DNA of 64,000 bases from Actimicrobium antarcticum (GCF_039536745.1 NZ_BAAAZE010000005.1:1-64000); one strand, 5' to 3'; shown: positions 37,460-47,253, numbered from the stretch's first letter. The notes: generated by a model from the letters alone, not told the origin. Program-made: numbers and translations.

Positions 37460-39013
37460 ATGACCGCACCAGCCCGACCTGCTTTACAACCACTACAAGG
37501 CGGACAGCTCGTGCTCGGCACGATGGCGTTGTCGCTGGCGGTGTTCATGAATGTGCTCGATTCGTCGATCGCCAACGTGTCGATTCCGGCCATTTCCGGC
37601 GACATGGGCGTGTCGCCGCAACAGGGCACCTGGGTCATCACGTCGTTCGCGGTGGCCAATGCCATTTCGGTGCCGCTGACTGGCTGGCTGACGATGCGTA
37701 TCGGTCAGGTCAAGCTGTTCGTCACCTCGATCCTGCTCTTCGTGATGGCCTCGTTCCTGTGCGGCATGGCGCCCAGCATCGAGATGCTGATCGCTGCGCG
37801 CGTGCTGCAGGGCGCTGTCGCCGGGCCGATGATTCCGTTGTCGCAGGCGCTATTGTTATCGAGTTATCCGCCCGCCAAAAGCGGCATGGCGCTGGCCTTC
37901 TGGGGCATGACCACGCTGGTGGCGCCTATTATGGGGCCCTTGCTGGGTGGCTGGATTTCTGACAACTACACGTGGCCGTGGATCTTTTATATCAATATCC
38001 CGATCGGCATTTTTACCGCGTGGGCGACATGGTCGATTTATCACAAGCGTGAAACCGCAATCCGAAAACTGCCGATCGACAAGGTCGGGCTGGTGCTGCT
38101 GGTGCTGTGGGTAGGCTGCCTGCAACTGATGCTCGACAAGGGCAAGGAACTCGACTGGTTCAACTCCGGCGAGATCATCCTGCTGGGCGCCGTGGCGGTC
38201 GTGTCCTTCATCTACTTCATCATCTGGGAGCTCGGTGACGATCATCCGGTGGTGGACCTGTCACTGTTCAAGGGCCGCAATTTCAGCGGTGGCGTGATCG
38301 CCATTTCGGTCGCCTACGGCTTGTTCTTCGGCAGCCTGGTCATTCTGCCGCTGTGGCTGCAAACCCAGATTGCGTATACCGCCACCGAGGCCGGCAAGGT
38401 CATGGCGCCGGTCGGCATCTTTGCCATCCTGCTGTCGCCACTGGTCGGCAAGTTGCTGCCGAAAATCGATGCGCGCTGGGTGGCGACGGGGGCGTTCCTG
38501 ATCTTTTCGCTGGTGTTTTACATGCGGGCGCAATTCACGCCGGACGTCGACACGATGACGCTGATGATCCCGACCATCATCCAGGGTGCGGCGATGGCGA
38601 TGTTCTTCATTCCGCTCACCGCGATCATTTTGTCCGGCCAGCCGCCCGACAAGATTCCGGCCGCAGCCGGCCTGTCGAACTTCGTGCGGATCATGTTCGG
38701 TGGCATCGGCACCTCGGTCACCTCGACGCTGTGGGACAGCCGCACCGCGCTGCACCACGCGCAGCTGGCAGAGCACACCAGTGCGCAGGCCCCGGCATTT
38801 GCCCAGGCCGTGCAGGGATTGACCGCCCAGGGGCTGACGGAGCAGGGCGCCTATGCCGTGATCGAACGGACCATGAGCGTGCAGGCCAGCACCATGGCAG
38901 CTACCGATATTTTCTGGATATCCTCGATCCTGTTCCTGGCACTGATCGGCCTGGTCTGGATGACCAAACCGTCGCGCTCGGCTCTGCCGGCCGATGCCGG
39001 TGGGGCGCATTGA
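37460..39013 (+). CDS. emrB: EmrB/DHA2-family drug:H+ antiporter
   Basis: A 517-residue MFS antiporter with 14 predicted helices. The N-terminus has LDSSIANVSIPAISGDMGVSPQQGTWVITSFAVANAIS, the DHA2 signature on helix 1, and GWLTMRIGQVKLF, motif A. Paired with EmrA and an outer-membrane factor it should expel drugs, fatty acids or phenolic compounds. ATG 37460 is preceded by GACGACC only, a weak ribosome-binding site. Confidence 0.94.
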   Translation: MTAPARPALQPLQGGQLVLGTMALSLAVFMNVLDSSIANVSIPAISGDMGVSPQQGTWVITSFAVANAISVPLTGWLTMRIGQVKLFVTSILLFVMASFLCGMAPSIEMLIAARVLQGAVAGPMIPLSQALLLSSYPPAKSGMALAFWGMTTLVAPIMGPLLGGWISDNYTWPWIFYINIPIGIFTAWATWSIYHKRETAIRKLPIDKVGLVLLVLWVGCLQLMLDKGKELDWFNSGEIILLGAVAVVSFIYFIIWELGDDHPVVDLSLFKGRNFSGGVIAISVAYGLFFGSLVILPLWLQTQIAYTATEAGKVMAPVGIFAILLSPLVGKLLPKIDARWVATGAFLIFSLVFYMRAQFTPDVDTMTLMIPTIIQGAAMAMFFIPLTAIILSGQPPDKIPAAAGLSNFVRIMFGGIGTSVTSTLWDSRTALHHAQLAEHTSAQAPAFAQAVQGLTAQGLTEQGAYAVIERTMSVQASTMAATDIFWISSILFLALIGLVWMTKPSRSALPADAGGAH

Positions 39014-39102
39014 TGGTCGTCATGCCGCAACAACCGCAAAGCCTGATGGCGGCATGCTATCCTCGGTTTTCTTTTATCTTCTGTCTGCGTACAATTTTCT
39101 GA

Positions 39103-39561
39103 ATGACTTCCCCGACTCCTGCCCCTGCCCCTGCCCCTGCCCCTGCCCCCAATCCTGTTCAGGCCGCCCGCGTCCTGCTGAAAGAACTCCAGCAAACTTT
39201 CCCGGCCTTTCGTGATTGCCTGCCGCTGGCAATCGGCATCGACAAACAGCTGATTGCACGCCAGCCCGAATTGCCGCGCAAGATTTTGCGCATCGCCCTC
39301 GGCCAGCACACCAATTCGCTGCGGTATCTGAAGTCGGTTGAAAAAGCCAGCAACCGCTTTGATCTCGACGGCCAGCCCGGCGAGGCGCTCACCGACGAAC
39401 ATCGGCTGCGCGCATCCACGCTGCTCAAAGAACGCTTCAAGAAAGAGGCGGATCAGCGCAAGGCAGCGCGGGCCAAGGAAGAAGAAGCACGCCTGAGCGC
39501 CGAAGCCGACCGGTTACATGCTGAAAAATTGAGCATGCTTGCGGCCAAGTTCGCCAAGTAA
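39103..39561 (+). CDS. ProQ/FinO-domain RNA-binding protein
   Basis: A 152-residue RNA chaperone-like protein. After a Pro/Ala leader (4-17) the FinO/ProQ domain spans about 20-110 (LLKELQQTFPAFRD, then LPRKILRIALGQHTNSLRYLKSV). The C-terminus (110-152) is a charged helix rich in Lys/Glu/Ala. The leader's DNA is five tandem CCTGCC units (39118-39147), in frame, so strain-to-strain changes in copy number would change protein length by two residues at a time. Substrates of this minimal type include sRNAs and mRNA 3' ends. It stands alone after the efflux operon. Confidence 0.88.
   Translation: MTSPTPAPAPAPAPAPNPVQAARVLLKELQQTFPAFRDCLPLAIGIDKQLIARQPELPRKILRIALGQHTNSLRYLKSVEKASNRFDLDGQPGEALTDEHRLRASTLLKERFKKEADQRKAARAKEEEARLSAEADRLHAEKLSMLAAKFAK
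39118..39147 (+). repeat. Hexanucleotide repeat (CCTGCC) x5 within the ProQ-like gene
   Basis: Five perfect tandem copies coding for Pro-Ala pairs at residues 6-15. Slippage would stay in frame. Confidence 0.85.
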
Positions 39562-40055
39562 TTGTTGTTGAACAGGTGCCGGTGCAATGCCGGTGCCTGT
39601 TGTGTCTGTCACTCTTCAGGATAGCTCTGCCCGGCGCTGGTCGTCGCTGCCGCCCCGCTTCCGGCATATCGATGCGGCAATTTCTATCCTGGTATTACCT
39701 ACCCGTTTTTTGCTCCCATCCTCCCTGACTACTGCAGCTTGTTTGCCACACTATTTTGCTGCCAAGGCCGAGTCAATTTTGACTCGGGTAAATGGGCCCG
39801 GGTGATTGCCATCGTTTCAGCAAATGCAGCAACCTGTGCCTGAAGGGTGTCGGCACACGGTGTCCGTTATGCCCATCCTGATGTTGCTAAATTAAAATTC
39901 AAATGGCGGAATTAAAAATCCATTTGCATGCCATTTCCCGCTTTGCGTACCCATGAGCAGCTTTGCAACTTCAATATTAAATTAGTAAGAGTTGGTAAAT
40001 AAGTTAGGTAATGTGACAACTTCTTTTCGACCTTAATTTGACCAGGAGTTATTAC
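39562..40055. other. Intergenic region upstream of the Tad pilus operon
   Basis: A 494-bp gap. It contains a 12-bp hairpin at 39571-39602 (AACAGGTGCCGG / CCGGTGCCTGTT with two G-U pairs), a possible terminator for the ProQ-like gene without a T-tract. A perfect 9-bp inverted repeat CCGAGTCAA-TT-TTGACTCGG lies at 39768-39787. A 7-bp inverted repeat CAAATGG / CCATTTG spans 39900-39926. The last 150 bp are AT-rich and likely hold the flp promoter. Confidence 0.5.
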
Positions 40056-40331
40056 ATGAAGCTGAAACAATCGTTCGGTATGACCAAAAATTCCGGGCAA
40101 GGTATGACCGAATATATCGTGATCGTCGCGCTGGTCGCCATTGCCGCCATTGCGGTGTATCAGTTTTTTGGGCAGACCATTCGTAGTCAGACGTCGGGGA
40201 TTGCCCTCGAGCTTGCCGGTAAAAAGTCCGATGGGGCGATTACACAGGCGGGAGTAGCAGCTGATGCGACTACCGCGGAGACCACGACGAAGAAAGGGTT
40301 GTCTGCCTATAGCAATGACGCTTCACGCTAA
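40056..40331 (+). CDS. flp: Flp-family type IVb pilin
   Basis: A 91-residue major pilin of the Tad system. Prepilin cleavage is expected after Gly 14, leaving QGMTEYIVIVALVAIAAIAV with Glu at +5 and Tyr at +6, the Flp hallmark, then one hydrophobic helix. The C-terminal half is Ala/Thr-rich. ATG 40056 follows AGGAG at 40044-40048. No prepilin peptidase (TadV/CpaA) is in the window, so one encoded elsewhere must process it. Confidence 0.9.
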   Translation: MKLKQSFGMTKNSGQGMTEYIVIVALVAIAAIAVYQFFGQTIRSQTSGIALELAGKKSDGAITQAGVAADATTAETTTKKGLSAYSNDASR

Positions 40332-40421
40332 TAACTTTGCATCGACCCTCCTTCCCCTAGCATCCAAATTGCCACGTCACCACAGCATATTTGACCGCCA
40401 AACCAGTCCAACCTGTCGACC

Positions 40422-41426
40422 ATGAAATTTCCTTCCCCCGGCGCACTGAGGCCCAATAAAACCTGGGTCATCCTCGGTATCGCCTTGTCCATTGGCGTAC
40501 TTGCCGCACTGGCCGCACGCAGTTTCCTGAGCGACCGGATCGCCAGCATCGAAGCCCGGGGGAAGGGTCCTACCGTTGCCGTCGTGGTCGCCAAACGCGA
40601 TATGCCAAAAGGCACCTTGCTGACGGCGGACAACGTTGCAGTGCGTCCTGTTCCCCAGGAATTTGCCCATTCGGTTGCCGTATTGCCGACCCAGTTCGAC
40701 CGTATCGAAGGCCAGAGCATTGCCTATCCGCTGAAAGCTGGCGAGACCATCATGTGGGGCTTGATGGAGAGCAAAAAAGTCCCGACGTTTTCTGCCCGGG
40801 TCGAAGCCGGACATCGCGCAATGACCGTCCCGGTCGACGAGATCAATTCGATCTCCGGTCTGCTCGAACCGGGCGACAGCATCGACCTGATGGTGACGGT
40901 CGACCATAGCGGAAAAAAAATCACTTTCCCGTTATTGCAATCAGTCCTGGTCATGGCGACTGGCCAGCGCGCTGCCGATGACCCGCAAACCGGCGAGCGG
41001 CGCAATTTCACCACCGTCACGCTCGACACCACGCCGGAGCAGGCACAGAACGTGATCGTCGCCCGCGAAGCCGGCAAAATCACCGCGCTGCTGCGCAATC
41101 CGTCCGACCGCAAACCGATGGCAGGTACGCGTGCCGACATGGCCGCGTTGCTTGGACTCGGGCGTTCCGGACCACGCAATGAGCGCGACATTCCCGTGTT
41201 GTACGGCGGCAGTATCGCCAAGCTTCCGCCGGAAGCGCTGCGCTTGGAGCCGCGGACCAGAGCGGACGTCAATCCGCTGCTTGATCCGATGCAGGCCGGA
41301 CGCGATACGCTGAAAAAAATGCAGCAGGACGCGCCGCTGGTTGCGTCAGCAAAACCGCCTCCTCTGTCTTCGCCTGCACCGCTATCTTCGTCTGTACCTT
41401 CTTCTGTATCTTCGTCCAAACCCTGA
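40422..41426 (+). CDS. cpaB: Flp pilus assembly protein CpaB/RcpC
   Basis: A 334-residue periplasmic component of the Tad pilus. One N-terminal helix (about 15-38), then an SAF domain (VAVVVAKRDMPKGTLLTADNVAVRPVP) and the RcpC/CpaB middle domain (AGHRAMTVPVDEINSISGLLEPGDSIDLMVTV). The tail is Ser/Pro-rich. It is thought to work with the secretin. Ninety bases separate it from flp. Confidence 0.9.
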   Translation: MKFPSPGALRPNKTWVILGIALSIGVLAALAARSFLSDRIASIEARGKGPTVAVVVAKRDMPKGTLLTADNVAVRPVPQEFAHSVAVLPTQFDRIEGQSIAYPLKAGETIMWGLMESKKVPTFSARVEAGHRAMTVPVDEINSISGLLEPGDSIDLMVTVDHSGKKITFPLLQSVLVMATGQRAADDPQTGERRNFTTVTLDTTPEQAQNVIVAREAGKITALLRNPSDRKPMAGTRADMAALLGLGRSGPRNERDIPVLYGGSIAKLPPEALRLEPRTRADVNPLLDPMQAGRDTLKKMQQDAPLVASAKPPPLSSPAPLSSSVPSSVSSSKP

Positions 41427-41531
41427 CCGATAGCCCGGTCGGATAATTTTTCCTAACCATTTTTCAACCAATCAAGACCCGCCAGCATTCACTACTGACG
41501 CCCTGAATAAAACCAAAAGTAGATATTTGAA

Positions 41532-43484
41532 ATGACCAATTCTAAATATACGAATGCGGCAACGCGCACTACGTACAAAACCGGTAACCCGTCCTGTCGC
41601 GCCAAGAGCAAGGAAATCGTCACGTTTTCGAGGAGAAAAATTTGTGCCGGCATCCTCAGTGTGTGTGCCGGTCTGACGCTGCTGCAAGTGCACGCGCAGA
41701 GTGTCGGACCGACACGCAGTGGTGCCATGCCGGTCCCGGTCACCGGTGGCGCGGCAGCCATGCGCCCGAGTGCTGCGCCCGCAGGTCGTCCGCCTTCCGA
41801 TGCGGCACCGATATCTGCCGCGAAGTCGTCAGACGGCCCCGCTGATCGGGTCATGCCATATACATCGGAACCGCAGCGCAATACCCTCGCATCGGACCCT
41901 TTGCGCAACGGCTTTGCGCCGGAACTGAAGCCCACTGTACGCCGAGTCCAGGCCAGCAAACGTCCTTACGCGCCAATCGCTGCGCAGAACGACCAGGGTC
42001 AGATCCCGGAAATTGAAATGTTCGTCGGCGAGTCCCGTGTTTTTCCGACCCCCGGCGTGGCCCGCATCGCGGTCGGGAACGGCCAGATCATGTCGGCGGC
42101 TGCGCTCGACGAAAAAGAAGTCATCGTCTTTGCCAATGGCGTCGGTACTTCGTCGCTGTTTGTCTGGAATGCAGATGGACGTTACCAGCGCGTCAAGGTC
42201 AGTATCGTGCCGGGCGACACCTCGCGCATTGCGCGCGAAGTGGCGGCCTTCCTCAAAACCATGCTCAATGCCCGGACCTCCATCGTCGGCGACAAGGTCA
42301 TCGTCGAAGGCGACAACCTGTCCGACGGCGACCTCGCCAAAGTCGAACAACTCGAAAAGCGCTATCCGCAAATCATCAATTTCACCAACCGTTTAGGTTG
42401 GGAGCCTATGGTCATGCTGGACGTGAAAGTGGTCGAATTCCCGGTCAATGAACTGCGCGAGATCGGCTTGAAGTGGGGCAGTGTCGGCGGTGCGGCGATC
42501 GGCGCCATCTGGTCGCCCGGACGGCGCGGTACCGATGGTCCGTATCAGATCAATATCCAGAGTGCCCAGTCCGCACCGGCACCAATCACCAATCCGGGTG
42601 GCGCCGGTGCTGCCGCTGGCGTGGTCCTGCCCAGCGGGCTGAACGTGCTGAGCGCACTCAATCTTGGCCTGAATGCGCAGCTCAATTTGCTGGCGCAGGA
42701 AGGCAAGGCCAGTTTGCTGGCGCAACCGCAATTGTCGGCACGCAGCGGCACCAAGGCCAGCTTTCTTGCCGGTGGCGAATTTCCGTACACGGTGGCGACC
42801 AATAACGGCGTGACTGTCCAGTTCAAACCCTACGGCATCAAGCTCGATATCCTGCCTAAGGTAGATCGCAACGGTGTCGTGCGCGCCACCATCGAAACCG
42901 AAGTCAGCAAGATCGATGCCTCCATCAGCAGTCTTGCCGGACCGGCACTCCAAACGCGCAAGACCAACACCGAATTCAATGTCAGGGCAGGTGAAACCAT
43001 CGTCCTGGCCGGCATGCTGCAGGTCGATAACAGCACCAGTATCGACAAGGTGCCGTTGCTGGGCGATATCCCCATCCTCGGGGCCTTGTTCCGCTCGAAA
43101 CGCTTCGAGAACAAGGAAACCGAACTGGTGGTGTTCGTCACGCCGACGGTGGTCGATAGCCGCACTCCGGCGCTGATGGACCGGGTCGAGCGCGCGACAG
43201 GTCAACTGCAAAATAATCTGGGCAAGTCGCCCTATCTGGAGATTCCGGCCAGCCTCGGTCCGCAGTCCCAGTACGTGATGCCAGCGACCGAGAATCGTAG
43301 TGCGCAAACGCCTGCGCCGGTTTCGCCGGTGCTGTGCGAGCGCGAGCCCTGCCTGCCATTTCCGAGGTCCGGATCGGCTACATTGCAGCGCAATGCAACG
43401 TCGGTGACGGGAATCAACCTCGTGACTGAGCAGGCGTCATCCACCCAACCGTCAACCACGCCGTCTGGCGTGTCGCGCGACTGA
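41532..43484 (+). CDS. cpaC: Tad pilus secretin CpaC/RcpA
   Basis: A 650-residue outer-membrane secretin that lets the pilus out. Signal/anchor helix at about 35-55. After a 90-residue Ala/Pro linker comes the pilus-associated N-domain (PEIEMFVGESRVFPTPGVARIAVGNGQIMSA), a BON-like region, then the secretin domain (GKASLLAQPQLSARSGTKASFLAGGEFPY and VRAGETIVLAGMLQVDNSTSIDKVPLLGDIPILGALFRS). The last 60 residues are cysteine-containing and unlike relatives. Confidence 0.93.
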   Translation: MTNSKYTNAATRTTYKTGNPSCRAKSKEIVTFSRRKICAGILSVCAGLTLLQVHAQSVGPTRSGAMPVPVTGGAAAMRPSAAPAGRPPSDAAPISAAKSSDGPADRVMPYTSEPQRNTLASDPLRNGFAPELKPTVRRVQASKRPYAPIAAQNDQGQIPEIEMFVGESRVFPTPGVARIAVGNGQIMSAAALDEKEVIVFANGVGTSSLFVWNADGRYQRVKVSIVPGDTSRIAREVAAFLKTMLNARTSIVGDKVIVEGDNLSDGDLAKVEQLEKRYPQIINFTNRLGWEPMVMLDVKVVEFPVNELREIGLKWGSVGGAAIGAIWSPGRRGTDGPYQINIQSAQSAPAPITNPGGAGAAAGVVLPSGLNVLSALNLGLNAQLNLLAQEGKASLLAQPQLSARSGTKASFLAGGEFPYTVATNNGVTVQFKPYGIKLDILPKVDRNGVVRATIETEVSKIDASISSLAGPALQTRKTNTEFNVRAGETIVLAGMLQVDNSTSIDKVPLLGDIPILGALFRSKRFENKETELVVFVTPTVVDSRTPALMDRVERATGQLQNNLGKSPYLEIPASLGPQSQYVMPATENRSAQTPAPVSPVLCEREPCLPFPRSGSATLQRNATSVTGINLVTEQASSTQPSTTPSGVSRD

Positions 43485-43497
43485 TCCCGGAGCGACC

Positions 43498-45384
43498 ATG
43501 CTGCATATCGAGATCATCGCTGCCGATGGCACCAGCAAATTCGTCGATGTACCGAACGACTGCGGGATCGGTAAATCCCGTCGCAATGAAGTGCGTCTGG
43601 ATAGCTGGCGCATCGCGCAGGATCACGCCCGATTGATGATCACGCCATCCGGTGTGGTGATCCAGAATCTCGGAACGTTTGGTGGCGTGACCATCAACGG
43701 CGAGCGCATCGAGGTGCATGGCGGACCGCTACAGCCGCGCGATACCATTGGCATCGGTCCGTACCGGTTGCATGTGCGGCAGGTCAGCGACCTGAAGGAT
43801 TTTTCCGATGACACCGACGGCATGCAGCAAAGTGGCGATACGCAATTTGCGCGTGTGGTTTCCGACGTTGCGGCCAGTGCCGACAGCCACCGTCCTGCCA
43901 GCAACGCGACGCCTCCGGGCGGCGGCATGCTGCGCTCGCGCGAGCATGTTGCGGGGAGTCCTTCGATACCGGCCAACCGACAGACGCCGTTATCACCAGC
44001 AGCATCAGCGCCAGCACCAACATCAACCCGCTCAGTCAGCAATGCCGTCGTCGTAATGCCCGCCAATCCGGCTCTGCGCGAACTGGAATTCGAATGGCGT
44101 CGTCGCCTCCATACCGAACTGCTGCAGACCATGGACCTGCGCCGCCATGACGTCTCCAGCATGTCCGATCATCAGCTACGCACCGATACCGGCACCCTGA
44201 TCCGGCAAATCCTGTTGCTGCGCGAAAGCGAGATACCGGTCGAACTCAATCGTGCGTTGCTGTGCCAGCAAGTGCTCAATGAGGCGGTCGGACTTGGCCC
44301 GCTGGAAGAGCTGCTGGAGGACGACAGCGTCAGTGAAATCATGGTCAATCGCTACGATGAAATTTACGTCGAACGCAGCGGTCGCCTGCACAAGCATCCG
44401 CTGGTCTTTACCGGCGAGCGCGCAGTGCTGGGCGTGATCGAACGCATCGTCGCGCCGCTCGGACGGCGCATCGATGAATCTTCGCCGATGGTCGATGCAC
44501 GTCTGAAAGACGGCTCCCGCGTCAATGCCATCATTGCTCCGCTCGCGCTCAAGGGTGCCACGCTGACGATCCGCAAATTCGCCAAACGCAAACTGTCTGC
44601 CGACGATCTCGTCGAGGCCGGTTCGCTCAGCCCTGCGATGGCCGACTTCCTGCGCGTTTGCGTGGCGGCGCGCAAGAACATCGTGGTCTCGGGCGGTACC
44701 GGTTCGGGCAAGACCACGCTGCTCAATATCCTGTCGAACTTCATCCCCGGCCACGAGCGCGTCATCACGGTCGAGGATGCCGCCGAGCTCAAGCTGCACC
44801 ACGAGCACCTGATCAGCCTCGAAGCACGTCCGGCCAACGTGGAAGGCAAGGGCGCCGTCTCGATTCGTGAACTGGTGCGCAACACCTTGCGTATGCGACC
44901 CGACCGCATCGTGGTGGGCGAGTGCCGTGGCGCCGAAGCGCTCGACATGCTGCAGGCGATGAATACCGGCCACGAAGGCTCGCTCACGACCCTGCACGCG
45001 AACACGCCACGCGACGGCCTGGCGCGACTCGAAACCATGGTCCTGATGGCTGGCATGGATTTGCCACTGGTCGCCATCCGCGAGCAGATCAGCTCGGCGG
45101 TCGACATTCTGGTACAGCAGAATCGCTTTGCCTGCGGTACCCGGATGGTCACCAGCATCACCGAAATCACCGGCATGGAAAGCGGCAAGATCCAGCTGCA
45201 GGAGCTGTTCCGTTTTGCCAGTCAGGGCTATGACGGGGCAACCGGCAAGGTACGTGGCTGCTTTACGGGGTGCGATCTGGTGCCGGAGTTTTATGAAGAA
45301 CTGCGCGCATCCGGTGTCGCACCGGACATGACAATTTTCAAGTCGGCCAATGTGCTCGCGGCGGCACCGAAAGACCTGTCATGA
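43498..45384 (+). CDS. cpaF: FHA-domain fused to Tad pilus ATPase CpaF/TadA
   Basis: A 628-residue protein. Residues about 1-98 form an FHA domain (CGIGKSRRNEVRLD, DHARLMI, TFGGVTINGE). The usual phosphothreonine-contacting Ser three residues before the His is Ala 40 here. A Ser/Ala/Pro linker (105-180) leads to the secretion ATPase: Walker A VSGGTGSGKTTLLNIL, Asp box TVEDAAELKL, Walker B-like RPDRIVVGECRG and His box. CpaF powers pilus assembly. In many Tad loci a separate TadZ/CpaE protein positions the ATPase; none is present, so the FHA part may take over localisation. Stop overlaps tadB by four bases. Confidence 0.92.
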   Translation: MLHIEIIAADGTSKFVDVPNDCGIGKSRRNEVRLDSWRIAQDHARLMITPSGVVIQNLGTFGGVTINGERIEVHGGPLQPRDTIGIGPYRLHVRQVSDLKDFSDDTDGMQQSGDTQFARVVSDVAASADSHRPASNATPPGGGMLRSREHVAGSPSIPANRQTPLSPAASAPAPTSTRSVSNAVVVMPANPALRELEFEWRRRLHTELLQTMDLRRHDVSSMSDHQLRTDTGTLIRQILLLRESEIPVELNRALLCQQVLNEAVGLGPLEELLEDDSVSEIMVNRYDEIYVERSGRLHKHPLVFTGERAVLGVIERIVAPLGRRIDESSPMVDARLKDGSRVNAIIAPLALKGATLTIRKFAKRKLSADDLVEAGSLSPAMADFLRVCVAARKNIVVSGGTGSGKTTLLNILSNFIPGHERVITVEDAAELKLHHEHLISLEARPANVEGKGAVSIRELVRNTLRMRPDRIVVGECRGAEALDMLQAMNTGHEGSLTTLHANTPRDGLARLETMVLMAGMDLPLVAIREQISSAVDILVQQNRFACGTRMVTSITEITGMESGKIQLQELFRFASQGYDGATGKVRGCFTGCDLVPEFYEELRASGVAPDMTIFKSANVLAAAPKDLS

Positions 45385-46241
45385 ATTCCACCGCACTGGT
45401 GATCGGCTTCAGCCTGACCATATTTCTGGCAGTTGGCTTGCTCAGCTGGGTGCTGATCGAGCTGGGCGGATCGACGATGCAACGTTATCGCGCCAGCTTC
45501 ACGGACCGGACCCGCTTTCAGGCGCAGGAATTTTTTCTGTTCATCGATCCGGCCAAGCTGTTCATTGCCAACCTGGCCATCATGATGCTCGGTGCGGTGC
45601 TGGCATGGATTGCTACCGGCAGCGCGCTGCTGGCATTGCCGGTATTTTTCGGTCTGGCGCTGCTGCCGCGACTGGCGTATCGCTGGATGCGACAGCGCCG
45701 TTTGCGCCAGTTCGACGAGCAACTGCCAGACGCCTTGCTGATGCTGTCGGGCGGCTTGCGCGCCGGGATCGGATTGAACGCCGCCACACAACAATTGGTC
45801 GCCGAATCCCAGCCGCCGCTGGCGCAGGAGTTTTCGTTACTGCTGCGTGAGCAGCGTCTCGGGGTCACGCTGGAACAAAGCCTGTCCAACCTCAGTCGCC
45901 GTATTCCGACTGCGACCACGACGCTGGTGGTGTCGGCGATGCGGATCGCCGCCGAAACCGGTGGTGGCCTGGCCGAAACCCTGGAGCGCACGTCGCATAC
46001 GGTACGCAGTCGCTTGCAAATGGAAGGCAAGATCGTGGCACTGACCGCGCAGGGAAAATTGCAGGCGTGGGTGGTCGGCATGTTGCCGATCGGGCTGATG
46101 ATGGTGCTCAACAAGATGGAGCCGGTGGCAATGAGCCATTTATGGAATAGCCGTATCGGCTGGGCCACCTTGGCAGTGATCGCGTTTCTTGAAATTATGG
46201 GCGTGGTCCTGATCCGCAAAATCGTGGCGATCGACGTCTGA
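45381..46241 (+). CDS. tadB: Tad pilus inner-membrane platform protein TadB
   Basis: A 286-residue type II secretion F-domain protein. Helices near 5-27, 53-90 and two near the C-terminus. Core motif RQFDEQLPDALLMLSGGLRAGIGLNAA, then LRRIPTAT-like end (SRRIPTATTTLVVSAMRIAAETGGGLAETLE). Coupled to cpaF by a four-base overlap. It should pair with TadC. Confidence 0.92.
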   Translation: MNSTALVIGFSLTIFLAVGLLSWVLIELGGSTMQRYRASFTDRTRFQAQEFFLFIDPAKLFIANLAIMMLGAVLAWIATGSALLALPVFFGLALLPRLAYRWMRQRRLRQFDEQLPDALLMLSGGLRAGIGLNAATQQLVAESQPPLAQEFSLLLREQRLGVTLEQSLSNLSRRIPTATTTLVVSAMRIAAETGGGLAETLERTSHTVRSRLQMEGKIVALTAQGKLQAWVVGMLPIGLMMVLNKMEPVAMSHLWNSRIGWATLAVIAFLEIMGVVLIRKIVAIDV

Positions 46242-46296
46242 TGGGCGCCGTTTTATCTGCCGTGCTGTCCGTCCTGATATCAGCGAGTGCTGCGCG

Positions 46297-47253
46297 ATGA
46301 GCGCGTCGTCATCGGACCTGATCATCTTGCTGCTGGCGCTGGGCGTCGGATTGGCAACCGCGCTGATCGGCTGGCTATTGAGCCGTTCGGTGGCCGACGT
46401 GCCTCCCGAAAATCGCGACTACAAAGACCCGCCACCCATCGGATTCAGGTTGATCTGGTGGCCCATACAATGGGTAAGCCACTTCCTCGAAAGACATCCG
46501 CTGCGAGACATCGAGAAGGGTAGCGAGACGCGCAACGACAAGCGCAACGAGCAACGACTGCTGCGCCTGCGCCGTGCCGGCCTCGATTACATGATCAGCC
46601 CGGCCCAGTTCACGGCAGCTCGGCTGTTAAGTGCCGGCTTTCTTGGCCTGGTCTGCTACTGGGTGCTGGGTTCGTTTGCGCAGATGCGAGCGGATCAGGC
46701 TCCGTTCGGAATCTACGCTTACGCCCAGATGGTCCTGGTCGGGATGCTGATCGGCTGGGTAATGCCGCTGATCTGGCTGCACGACCGCATCGCGCAGCGC
46801 AAGCGCGAACTGCTCAAAAGCCTGCCGTTCTATCTCGACATCATCACGCTCTGCGTGGAGGCCGGATTGAACATGCAGGGGGCATTGAACCAGGCGGTCG
46901 ACAAGGGGCCGCCAGGTGTGTTCCACGACGAATGCCAGCGCGTACTGCGCGACATCCGTGCCGGCAAAGGGCGTGCCGATGCATTGCGCGCCATGGCAGA
47001 GCGGATGCGCGAACCCGGTATCACCAGCTTCATCGCGTCCGTCATTCAGGCGGAAAGCATGGGCATGAACCTCGGACCGGTCCTGCGGGCGCAGGCCGAT
47101 CAGCGCCGTACCGAGCGATTTTTGCGGGCCGAAAAAAAGGCGCTGGAAGCGCCCGTCAAATTGCTGCTGCCGCTGATCGCCTTTATTTTTCCCTGCACCT
47201 TCATCGTTTTGTTCTTCCCGATCGTGATGCAGTTCCTGCATGCGGGATTGTGA
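46297..47253 (+). CDS. tadC: Tad pilus inner-membrane platform protein TadC
   Basis: A 318-residue second T2SF-domain protein. Motif SLPFYLDIITLCVEAGLNMQGALNQAV and a later FIASVIQAESMGMNLGPVLRAQADQRR, which are the classical TadC signatures. Membrane helices near 5-25, 105-150 and 290-315. 55 bp after tadB; its last base is the A of the next gene's ATG, in TGATG. Confidence 0.92.
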   Translation: MSASSSDLIILLLALGVGLATALIGWLLSRSVADVPPENRDYKDPPPIGFRLIWWPIQWVSHFLERHPLRDIEKGSETRNDKRNEQRLLRLRRAGLDYMISPAQFTAARLLSAGFLGLVCYWVLGSFAQMRADQAPFGIYAYAQMVLVGMLIGWVMPLIWLHDRIAQRKRELLKSLPFYLDIITLCVEAGLNMQGALNQAVDKGPPGVFHDECQRVLRDIRAGKGRADALRAMAERMREPGITSFIASVIQAESMGMNLGPVLRAQADQRRTERFLRAEKKALEAPVKLLLPLIAFIFPCTFIVLFFPIVMQFLHAGL

